Assembly (NCBI GenBank): GCA_032173965.1
Contig: CM063289.1
Span: 25,693,690-25,757,689, forward strand
DNA: 64,000 nucleotides
From: Sitta carolinensis
Taxonomy: Eukaryota > Chordata > Aves > Passeriformes > Sittidae
Direction: 5' to 3'
Position 1 is the stretch's first letter, and every line of letters begins with the position of its first letter. The translations under genes were made by a program, and so were the position numbers. This document shows, in pieces, positions 35,435 through 45,700 of the stretch. The notes beneath the pieces are model-generated. The model ran no database searches. It was not told the DNA's origin and saw only the letters and a list, made by a program, of their open reading frames with translations.

Positions 35435-38400
35435 GTACGGCTCCGGGGGTCGCGGGCCGGGGCCGGCGGCGCGGGGTGTCCGCTGTGAGGACAGGGCAGA
35501 GGGAACGTGCCGGCCCGGGCGCGGCTCGCTCTGCGCGCGTCCCGCGGGCTGCAAGCGGCGCGGTCGGCTTTCCGAGCGTCTGTCACCGGTTACGAGCCTG
35601 CTACCGAAACATACCCTTGGCGCCCAAAGTAACCCCGTGAGTGTAACGGGATCGTGCCGTAGGAAACGAAACTCAGGCTCAGAAGACCTTGACAAAGATA
35701 CCGAATAGGAAATTTGTGACAAAGAAATGTCCAGTACCCAGCTGTGAGGGGGAGGCCAGACCAGGGCTGGCAACCGAACTGTTCCTTCTCCAGAGCTGCC
35801 TCTCCGAGCAGCAGTTCATGTCACGGTATTTTTTGTAAGGGGTTAGCTCCCATCACTGCAGTACATTTGTAAAAAGACGGTCAGTTTGGTTTTCTGCCTT
35901 ATTTCCCAAGAACATCATGGTGTGCTCACTGGTGTCCATCTGATTCCTTGCTTCTCTTATTCCAGAAGAAACTTTCGAGACATTTGGATAATGTGCATAA
36001 GTATTACCCAAATATATTTATAATATAATAGTGTGTATAATATAGTGTGTGTATATATCTGTATGTATAGTATGTATAATAGTATAAGGAAGGATATGGA
36101 AGAAAGGAGGCAAAGAGAGATGACTGTGTAAGAAACACAGGCTTCATCACACCCTTGCTCATCAAGTGCACATCTCTGTGTTCCACTTCCTTCAGACTGC
36201 CGGTGCCCAAGCTAGAAGATACAATTACGAGATACCTGAATGCCCAGAAACCGCTTTTAAATGATGACCAGTTCAGGTATGGACCAACACACATTGCAGT
36301 GTCGTGTTCTTCATCAAAATAAAAATGTGACTTGTGACAGCATTTTGGCTCTTTTCTTGATTGTTGTAGGAAAACTGAAGAACTTGCTTGTGCCTTTGAA
36401 AAGGGGATTGGAAGAGAGCTGCATGAGCAACTGGTTGCTCAAGACAATCAGAACAGGCATACGAGTTATATCACAGGTATGCTGGCCTGCTAAGTGTAGG
36501 ACAAATCTGTAGATCATCATACTTCATAATGTCATAAATAAATAGGCTAAAGCTTTAAGTAGCCCAGAAACTTGGAATGGCTTGCTGTGAACACTTTCTG
36601 TGGCTATATTTGAGCAATTTCAGAGGCTGGTAGAAAGAAGAATGCTCCTTATCTAACTTCATCTATTCTACCAGAATTCTGGGTAGATAGATATTTTAAC
36701 AATGATATTTTTTCATGAGTTTATAGAATTTAGGTTGAAGAGGAGCTTATCTAGCACTTTCCTTAAGGAAACCGAAGCAATCATTTCCAAATAATTCCAT
36801 GTTATTTAGCAAGGAAACTAAACTTTGAGGGAGGGGAGGGGTCACAGAGTATAGCTAAGTTTGGGAGGCAGAAGTGGTCAGTACTCAGGACTTAAAAGCC
36901 CTTAAAATTACAAAACTATATTCTTTTAAAGAGCCAAAGAAAAGGAGTGACAGAAATAGAAAAATGAGAATAAATAGAATCAAATCAGGAGAGCGAGAGC
37001 ATGTATATAGACTTTTGATTATTCTGCTTTATTGTTGCTTCCACGTGCAAGTGTCTGCTCATGAAACTATTGCCTAGCAGCAGAGATGAAAATAGTCAAA
37101 TATCTATGGAAGTAGAAGTTTCCATGTTGCCCAGTGTTTAACACATAAGGTGTTAATAATTTATAGAGAATACCGGATTATTTCACAAAAACTGCTATTT
37201 GGTTTGTTATGTGTTACTTTCCATTCACTTTGAATGACATCTTGGGTTTTAAGTGGTGGCTTTATGTTGTTCATCAGTGTTAACCAGCGTGCTGCTTTTT
37301 GTGTATGAATGGTGGGGTGTCTGTATTGCTTTTTGTTCAGTTATTTTTCTTCTTTATGCCTCATAATTATCAGACCTGTTCCACTTGAAATTGGTTTCTG
37401 AAAGTATGTAGAGATGTCTCCACCCTGGACTTTCAAGTCTGGGGTTAAAAAGCTACCTGTTGATGACAGATGTGGTTTTAAAACTTCAGATGAGTGTTGC
37501 TTACTTCCCTGTGAGAACCTGTAATTAAAGTTGTGACTTAGCCCCCAGAACCACCCACTGCCCTTCTTACAATCCAGGGAGAAGGTTCAACCTCAGGGAA
37601 ATGCACTCAGTGATAGAGAGTTGCAGAAATGAATAGTTAAAGGGTAGGTAAAGGCATGAACCACTCCAAATGTGAGGTGTGCACCAAAATAGAGCTGGGG
37701 AGCTGCACTTTATGTCCTGGGAGTTAAAATTTCTCATTGAGACATAAAGAAAACAGGGAATCAGCCCTTGTTGCTAATGACATGGACACCCTTGACATGG
37801 ATTATTCCAAACCCAGTATTTTTATGATTAGCCAACAGTATCCTTCTTCATAATAGGGTTTGGAGAAGCCTTGGGGGAGTTATTGTGTATGTTTGTCTTG
37901 TTTAAAGGTAGTTTAGCATGTATTTATTCATCATCACTATTGGACTACTTGACCCTCTGGTCTGACTCAGGAAGCTGCTTTTATATTCTGAGCTCTTTCT
38001 CAACTCTCAATTTTCAGGTCCCTGGTTTGACATGTACCTAAAAGCACGTGAGCCTGTTGTTTTGAATTTTAATGCATTTATGTCTTTTAATCCTGATCCA
38101 AAACCGGAATACAACGATCAGCTCACACGAGCTACAAACATGACTGTTTCTGCCATACGTTTTATGAAGACCTTCAGGGCTGGTTACCTTGAACCAGAGG
38201 TTTTTCACCTCAATCCAGAAAAAAGTGACACTGAGATGTTTAAAAAAATTATCCGATTTGTGCCTTCTTCAATTTCTTGGTTTGGTGCCTACATGGTCAA
38301 CGCCTACCCCCTAGATATGTCTCAGTACTTCAGGCTTTTCAATTCCACACGGATTCCTAAGCTCAACAAAGATGAGCTTTATACAGATGAAAAGGCAAAA

Positions 38401-40501
38401 CATTTACTAGTGTTGAGAAATGGAAATTTTTATGTGTTTGATGTTGTTGATAGAGATGGAAACATGCTGAAACCCTCAGAAATACAAGCACACTTGAAAT
38501 ACATCCTTAGTGACAACAGTCCAGCCCCGGCCTTCCCTCTTGGCTACCTCACCAGTGAAAACCGAGATACATGGGCATTGCTGAGGAAGAATCTACTGGA
38601 GAATGGCAATGAAGAAGCTCTTCAGAAAGTAGACTCTGCCATGTTTTGTTTAAGTTTAGATGATTTTCCCATTAAAGACTTAGTGCACTTGTCCCACACT
38701 ATGTTGCATGGGGATGCTGCAAACCGCTGGTATGACAAATCCTTTAATCTTATCATAACTAAGGATGGCACTGCAGGAATTAATTTTGAACATTCCTGGG
38801 GAGATGGTGTGGCTGTGCTCAGGTTCCAGAATGAGGTTTTTAAAGATAGCACCAAGACACCAGCCATCAGCCCCCAGTCCCAGCCTGCTTCAGTCGACTC
38901 TTCCAGAGCAGTGCAGAAACTTGACTTTAAGCTGAACGATGCCTTAAAAGCAGGATTACCAAAGCCAAACACAAGTTTGATGCCACTGTAGAATCACTGT
39001 CTCTTAACATGATTCAGTTCCAAGAAGGGGCAAGGAGCTTCTGAAGCAGAAGAAGGTGAGCCCAGACGCTGTGGCTCAGCTGGCCTTCCAGATGGCTTTC
39101 CTTCGCCAGTATGGCCAGACCGTTGCCACGTACGAGTCCTGCAGCACTGCAGCTTTCAAGCACGGCCGCACGGAAACCATCCGGCCTGCCTCTGTGCACA
39201 CCAAGAGATGCTCTGAGGCCTTTGTCAAGGAGCCCTCCAAGCACAGCACAGAGGAGCTGCAGAATTTGATAGTGGAGTGCTCCAAGTACCACGGCCGCCT
39301 GACGAAAGAGGCTGCCATGGGTAAGTAGGAATCCACCCAACAGTCCTCCTTTTGCACTAAAATGTCTAGTAAGGTGGCTGTAAATACTTATAACTAATTT
39401 AATGTTGATGGAGGTCTAATGTAAACTTGACAAAAACAGTAGCAGAAGAGGCTGCAGTTTAAAGTGCATTTTCACATTTCTTGATGCAGAGGAGTGCCTC
39501 TGTGCTTCCCACAGCACCCTTCATGTGCTGGTAATTTGTTATACTTCAGTTTTTGTCCTTTTTGCAGTTGGACTATTTGATGATTTCATAAATACTTATT
39601 GCATGTTGAGCAAGAACTTTGGCTTACATCTGAGGAGGTATTATCTCTGCAGGGAATAAAGGCTTTAACAACTTCCAAATCAAACTCATTTTTTGGCCAT
39701 GTTACTCCTGAAACTTTTCTAAATGCTTTCTTTTGAACTGTCCTTCCCAGAAGCATTAAAATTGACAGCAGTAAAACTGACTGTTGAGTATTATCCCAGA
39801 GTCTAAAATTTGCCTTCTTTTGTTGGTGCAAGATGCTCTTCCTCTTTAGATTCATAAATTTAAGGAAAGGCTTTTTCTGCATTGAATAACTTGTCTATGT
39901 TCAGATAAATAGTTAATCAAAGAATGTGATGTATTACTAAAATTGTCTGTTAACACTGCACTTTGTACTCTCCTGATCCTGGCTGAGGCATACAGTAAAA
40001 CAAGCAGTCCCCATTTTCCTATGGTATGGGCACGAGCAGTCTGAAAAATATTTCCTACCAGAACAAAAATAAACTTCAGCTCTACAGACCTCCTCTTTTG
40101 TGGCTGAGGTGAGTTTACTTCCCACAAAAGTCAGGCCCCTCTCTCCTGGCTGTCTCTTTGTTTCCCCAGGCCAGGGCTTCGACCGGCATCTCTTCGGCCT
40201 GCGCTACCTGGCCTTGTCCAAGGGGCTGGCACTGCCCGATTTCTACCAAGACCAAGCCTACGCTCGCCTGAACCACAACATCCTTTCCACCAGCACCTTG
40301 GTGAGCCCGGCTGTGCAGCTAGGAGGCTTTGGCCCCGTGGTGTCTGATGGCTTTGGACTAGGCTATCAGGTACAAGATGACTGGATAGGTTGTAATGTTT
40401 CCTCTTACCCAGCTAGGAATGGTAAAGAATTCCTTGAGTGTATACACAAGTCACTAGAAGATATCTTTAATGTTTTAAAGGGTAAGAAAATTGGTAGCTA
40501 G
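35313..40501 (+). CDS. CPT2: Carnitine O-palmitoyltransferase 2, mitochondrial (frame broken twice in exon 4)
   Basis: CPT2 sits on the matrix side of the inner mitochondrial membrane and converts acylcarnitine plus CoA into acyl-CoA plus carnitine, the last step of long-chain fatty-acid import for beta-oxidation. Exons: 35313-35434, 36196-36276, 36370-36476, 38018-39320, 40170-40501. The N-terminus ([18 protein letters not shown]) is Arg-rich without acidic residues, as for a mitochondrial presequence. Visible motifs: PVPKLEDTI of the carnitine acyltransferase family, catalytic His at codon 38791-38793 in [13 protein letters not shown] and GCNVSSYP in exon 5. The frame is interrupted after 38954 and within GGGG at 39027-39030, each fitting loss of one G. 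Allowing for both, the product is 648 aa, exactly 10 shorter than human, with the difference at the presequence. Assembly error is the likeliest cause; if real, the protein would stop at 38989-38991. Confidence 0.95.
35435..36195 (+). other. CPT2 intron 1
   Basis: 761 bases. Its first 160 bases continue the CpG-rich promoter region. A TA/TG-rich low-complexity stretch lies at about 36010-36090. No other feature. Confidence 0.85.
36196..36276 (+). CDS. CPT2: CPT2 exon 2
   Basis: Encodes (R)[20 protein letters not shown] and LNDDQF(R), the N-terminal carnitine acyltransferase signature region. Acceptor CCTTCAG|A, donor TTCAG|GTATGG. Confidence 0.95.
36370..36476 (+). CDS. CPT2: CPT2 exon 3
   Basis: Encodes (R)[20 protein letters not shown] and on to HTSYIT. 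It is separated from exon 2 by a 93-base intron. The last full codon, ACA at 36473-36475 (Thr103), aligns with human Ser113. Donor CACAG|GTATGC. Confidence 0.93.
36477..38017 (+). other. CPT2 intron 3
   Basis: 1.54 kb intron of ordinary AT-rich sequence without a recognisable feature. Confidence 0.85.
38018..39320 (+). CDS. CPT2: CPT2 exon 4 (largest exon, two apparent 1-base deletions)
   Basis: 1303 bases carrying most of the catalytic domain, from [15 protein letters not shown] to KEAAMG. Codons are read in frame 38032 up to GCAGG at 38950-38954, then one frame back from ATT at 38955 ([20 protein letters not shown]), then one further back after 39030 ([20 protein letters not shown]). Protein similarity continues without a gap on both sides of each break. 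The exon ends GCCATGG|GTAAGT. Confidence 0.93.
39321..40169 (+). other. CPT2 intron 4
   Basis: 849-base intron before the terminal exon, with no other feature visible. Confidence 0.85.
40170..40501 (+). CDS. CPT2: CPT2 exon 5 (terminal coding exon)
   Basis: Begins (G)[18 protein letters not shown] and contains [20 protein letters not shown] and [13 protein letters not shown], which line the acyl and carnitine binding sites in this family. It ends ...LKGKKIGS with TAG at 40499-40501. Acceptor TTTCCCCAG|GC. Confidence 0.95.
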
Positions 40502-40725
40502 ACATAAAGGCATTGGAACACTTTACAGTTGCAGAGCAAAATGCAGATTATGTCTAATTGACATACAAATCAGTGTTCACCATGGCTGAGACTGTCCAGT
40601 TTAATTTGCTTCATGTATTGTCATTGAACTTGAATACTGTTAGATGCACTAGGGAATTTCTATTTTAAAGAAATCAATTACACACCTCGAACGCATTTCA
40701 GGAAATACAGACATTAACTGTGTCA

Positions 40726-40731
40726 AATAAA
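40726..40731 (+). terminator. CPT2: Possible proximal CPT2 poly(A) signal
   Basis: AATAAA, 225 bases after the CPT2 stop codon, in context TGTCAAATAAAGTAGC. Use of this site cannot be judged from the sequence alone. Confidence 0.45.
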
Positions 40732-41127
40732 GTAGCAGATCCATGTGTTCTTAAAACACATAATCTAAAAGAAGTGTTTTTATTGAGTTAATGAACTTGG
40801 AACACCTGTGTTCCAGGAGTGTTTGGACACACTACTGTGAACACAGTACTGTGATACCACTCTTGATTGTTTGGTTTTAAAAAAATACATGCAATAATTT
40901 TAAACATGGAAGAGTGGTTCCATTTGCACTGTTGCAGTAAGCTTGCTTACTAACTTGTCACACTTATCTCTTTAAACTTGAATTTATATCAGAACTGATT
41001 GTGCCTCAACTGCTTGAAGCCTTTCTACTATATCAGCTTTTAGAGACACAAAAAATGAAGTGGGAGGCTTTAAGTAACCCACAGTCACCAACTGGGTTGT
41101 TAAACTGACTGGAAAAGACTGTATTTT

Positions 41128-41133
41128 AATAAA
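41128..41133 (+). terminator. CPT2: Probable CPT2 poly(A) signal
   Basis: AATAAA in TTTTAATAAAGCTTTCTG, followed 20-30 bases on by a T-rich stretch (GTTCTTTTATTG). It is the better of the two candidates and would give a 3' UTR of about 650 bases. Confidence 0.6.
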
Positions 41134-42445
41134 GCTTTCTGTTAATAACCACAAAGTTCTTTTATTGCCATATCTAAATCATACAGCATAGGTAGACCCT
41201 TTATCAATAGCTCATGTTTCTTACAAAGGTTGGAAAGAAAACTGCTGCAAGCATTCTGCACTTGGTACGTAGACCTTGATTCCTGCCTTCTCCCCTCTGG
41301 ATTTCCACTCTTTTTCTTCTGGGAGGCAGAGTCTTTCTATGGAGCTGAATTACATAGTGGTGTTGGTTTCTGTGATCTGTGTTAAACTAATGCAGCTCGT
41401 GTCCCATTGGCCCAGACAACCAAATATATCAGCAGAGCAGGAAAGTCTGAGCACATTGGTTGGATGTGACAGATCAGGTTCAGAGGCTCAGAAACTGCTC
41501 CCCTTTGCTCTTCCTTGGGGTAGCTCAGCTTCCAGGTTCTCCCAGGGTCCTTCTGATTTAGCACAGTAAGTGGAGGCAATACCCTATCCTGCAAGTATGA
41601 AATAAAAGTGCTAGCAGGGAGAGGCATGCTTTTCCTATGTAAGCCTGAAGGCTTTGCTCCTGTAACGTGCCGTTAGAGTTTTCAGCTGAAAAGCAGTATT
41701 TCAGAACTTTAAAACTTAACAGATTGGTTTTGTTCATTTAAACAAAGAAAGGAAGGTGATTATTTGGGAAGATGCAGGAAATAATGTTATCAGGAAACAA
41801 TAATCAGACCAAAGTCTGAATACAATTCACTAAAGATGGGCTGGGCTTTTTTTTTTTTGTTTGTTTGTTTTTGGGTTTGTTTAGTGGGGGGTTTTGCTTT
41901 ATTTTGAAACATGAGAACAGCTGGCAAGATTGCGAGTGCACTCGCCAAAGGAGTACAAAGTCTGTCTTCAACTAAAAATGAAGTTTATTTAATGACATAC
42001 TTGGAAAAATAATTTGCTTTTCAGAGGATTGTAACTGTGTAAATGTCAGCAGCAGTCAAGCTTAGTAAATGGTCTCAGGAAACTCACCTCAGTCTTTACC
42101 TGAAGTGGCAGAAAGCTGCTTAAAGGTGAAGCTGTTCCCTTTTACAGTAAACACAGTGCCTTTACTAATGCTTGCAGCCATTTCCTCATGATAAGGGTGG
42201 TGACTGGGCAGACTTTATTTGCCTATGTTAGACAATCAAATGTGGGTATGTCCTGGTGACCAGCTGTTACAACCTTTAAGGCTGTTAGTTGTGTAAGTAG
42301 TTACTGTATCCATTAGCTAAGCTACAGTCCACCACAGCCATGTAATTCCAAAACCCCACAGCACTAAGGACATGGCACAGTTCAGTCAATATGTACTATT
42401 TTCAGTTTGTACTGAGGCAATCTCCAAGTGCTCCATGGGAAATAT

Positions 42446-42451
42446 TTTATT
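42446..42451 (-). terminator. CZIB: Probable CZIB poly(A) signal
   Basis: TTTATT on the plus strand is AATAAA on the CZIB strand, the first such hexamer after the stop codon (about 215 bases downstream). A further copy lies at 41984-41989. Confidence 0.5.
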
Positions 42452-42493
42452 AGGGCATGCTGGGGACAGAAAGTACAACTCAGTGATGTCAGT

Positions 42494-42545
42494 CAAAGGT
42501 TGAACTCGATCTTGGAGATCTTTTCCAACCTTAATGATTCTGTGA
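42494..42545 (+). mobile_element. CR1 LINE 3'-end fragment in the CZIB 3' region
   Basis: AAAGGTTGAACTCGATCTTG followed by TCTTTTCCAACCTTAATGAT is the recognisable terminal sequence of avian CR1 in plus orientation. It is antisense to CZIB and lies between the CZIB stop codon and its first poly(A) signal. Confidence 0.8.
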
Positions 42546-42665
42546 GCTTGGGTTTCCATTTCTGAAATGCAGCCATGTAAAAAAGTAATTCCAAGGAAGC
42601 TGCATATCTGATGTTCACAGCTCCTCTAGCAATAACCATGTGATAATTTGTTAGGGGTATGAACT

Positions 42666-42743
42666 TCAGCATTTTACAAATTTATGGGTAACTTCATAGA
42701 TTCCAACAGATTCCTTTGTTTTTTCATCATAATCATTCCAATC
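42666..42743 (-). CDS. CZIB: CZIB coding exon 8 (terminal)
   Basis: DWNDYDEKTKESVGIYEVTH then KFVKC and TGA (plus-strand TCA at 42666-42668). Acceptor TCCTACAG|GAT. Confidence 0.95.
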   Translation of the reverse strand, partial: DWNDYDEKTKESVGIYEVTHKFVKC

Positions 42744-45700
42744 CTGTAGGAAATAAGATTTCACAGTGTTAGTCAGAGAAGACAGAATGCACACAGACTA
42801 GAACTCAAACTGGAACTACACATTACTCAAAGTTTGGGTCTTAGATATCTGTAGAAAGTTAAATTTTAACAGGTGAGAGTAGCAAGAGCACTAACCTGAA
42901 ATGAAATGAGCTTGTCTCAGTGTTTTCATATATATATATATATATATTGCTGGGGTTTATTTTCTTATGCAGTCCCCAGCCTGTAGTGGACAACCAGCAG
43001 GCATGGCAGGTGAAAGGATTATCTATCATTTACAATACCCTAGTCAGGTGGGTAAGCAGACAAGCAGATCCCTGCCAAGTAGGATACCAGGGAACAGATT
43101 TGACCTTGAGATTCCTGCTCACAGCCAAGGAAGATTAGCAATGCTGGTGTCATTATCCTGAGCTTTGAAGGACAGTGTCTATATTACTTTTTAACCTCTG
43201 TGCACAGGACAATGGGCAGGGATCTTCCTAGAATAATCAACTCACCACTTTAATAACCCCAGCCATTTAGTATTTCAGGTTCTTGCTCTCTGAAATTCCT
43301 GAGTGACATAAATCTTTGTCAGCTGCTAAGTTAACAAATCCATACTTCTAAAATGACACTGTTAGTAATGTTGGTTATTCATACTTGATTCAGTTTCTCT
43401 CTCCAGCTGTGGCCTTCCTGTGGCTACAGGAAGAGCAAAACCAGTCTAGGGTGTGTATTTTGGAGTACTGATGTGGGGAAAGCAAGCTAGAGAAGTAGTT
43501 TTGCTAGTTAAACTGACAACATACCTTTTCTAACAAGTTTATGTCATTGAAAGGTGTGCCAGATTCTGCGCCTTCAGCAGCAAACCCTGCCTGCAAACAC
43601 ATTTGCAGAAAGTTTTTTTAAATTTTGTTGTACTGACAAAATAATAAAAACGATCATTGAAACATTTAAAGAAAGTAGCTCAGCACAAAGATATATTGTA
43701 TTTATTTTAAATACTTTTCTTTAAATTGTATTTCTTTTAAACACTTTTAAAATTCTTTTAGGTAGAAAGAATGGGCAAGCTCTTTCATAGTTAGGGTTAC
43801 TGTAAGGTTGGGACCCTGCTTGTGCATTGGGAAAATTCAATCCAAGCAACCACAGTAAAATGAGGGAACACTGCTCCTCTATTTTTCCCAGCAAAAAAAA
43901 AAAGTATTTCCACCTATTCTAGATAATGTTAAACCTTAGTTTCTAAGTTTATGTAGCAACATCTAGTTACTACTAATAGCTTTATGTTCATAGTTCACAC
44001 AGGCATAACAGCTGCGTAATACAGTGCAAGGAAAGTAATAGAAAATGTGGAAGTAAGTTAATAGTTCTAGTTTGAATATTGTCAGAATCCAAGGCACTCT
44101 GGAGAAGGAGCAGCTTGTATTGGATTTAGGTACACAAGTGACAAGCAAGCTTTATGTGTAAGGAGGATCAGCTGGCTGAGTGAACAGATTGGTATCCCAA
44201 ACAAGCATTTCACAGGGGACAGTTCTTCACTGCCATCACTGTTGCTGTTTTTAAAGAGTGGAGAAAGGACAGCTCTAGGAAGGTGCTCTGGTTTATCTTC
44301 TATAGGAACAGCTCTCTTGCTTTAGGGTTCACACTTACCAAGCTGTACAGTAAGATTTATTAGTTTTAAAAGTACATTTAAAAATCCCAGCCACTTCTGT
44401 AGCATGCAGGAAGGTTTCTTACATTGCCAGTTCTAACTACAGAATTTTATTAACACATGGCTAAAAATCAAAGGTAGCCTCTTTGTGGCTTTCTGCCAGG
44501 GATATACACTTGCATTTTAGATAAAGAAATCCCCACTACTGATAGTCAGACATTCAGCAGTAAGACTGTGCAAAGTAAGCCACAGGACTTTAAAATATTT
44601 GGGGATTTGAATGGAAGGTTAAGCACTTGAGAGTTAAATGAACCACAGAGTGTGGCAGATTTAACAAATCTAACAACAGGCGAGGGATCAGCAGGGCATG
44701 GTGGCCTTTTGGTAACTGTCAGAAGCCCCTGTCAAGGGAGCTGCTGGGGTGGAGAGGAAGATCAGCACTGTGGGTTAAAACTGAGCTGAGTATAGAACAA
44801 ACACCAGAAAAATGAAAGAAGCCCTGCTTTTGCCACCTGGAGCCATTCACCAGCCGTGTGACTGCAACTGCAAACTTCTGCACTAGGTCTAAAATGGGGG
44901 TTTATATGAGAGAAACAAAGGATAATTTCTCCTCTCTTAACACTCAAATGTTTGGTGGTGGTGGTTGTTTTTTTTTTTTTTTTGTGATAACTACTATTAT
45001 TTACATAAGACATGCAAGCATCAAGCCACTTAAAATTGACTCCAGGTGTTGGTTGTATTATATGTACCCAAAAATACAGAGAAAATAGTGATTCTGTGGC
45101 CACATGCCATGTTTAGTGCTAATCAAAAGTGAGATCTAAGGTTGGGCAGAAGCCAAACTGGCTTGGATCATGCGGAATATAAAGCATTTGACAAAACTGC
45201 TTGGAACTGCAGAAGTCATTTGAGCATCAGAAAACTCTCATTTACCAATTTAGGCATCCAAAAAAAAAAAAAAAATCACTGAAATACCTCTTCAGGGATT
45301 CAAGTACTTTCCAGTCAAATGCAACAAAGTCAGAATAGGAAATTAAAACTTTTTAAAAGCTTTTGTTAGAACTGTGAAGTCTTTGTTCTGTAGATAAAAT
45401 TGACGGCTAGGATGCAGAGCTATAAACATCTACATTTTATAGTCTTCCCATAGATTTTTCTTGAAGTGCAAGTTCTTAACTCTGGTTGCAAAGCTTTCAA
45501 GCAGGAATAAACTAATAACCATTCTGGAATAAAAGAATAACTATTCATCAAAAAGATGGACGTCATTTAAATAAAGACCTCCCCCAGCACACTGCAGTGG
45601 GGATTCTATTTATATCAAATTCGTTGTAGGATTGGCTTTTTTGGGCTGTTTCTTAGCACAGCATCCCAGTCTGAGAGAAGGATAAGACAGGTTTATATTT

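Larger units (their letters stand above)
40502..42665. other. Convergent CPT2/CZIB intergenic region with 3' UTRs
   Basis: Both genes end in this 2.2 kb. It contains the CPT2 3' UTR to about 41150, a T-rich run (about 41850-41885) and the CZIB 3' UTR with a CR1 fragment near its right end. No gene is visible in between. Confidence 0.75.
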
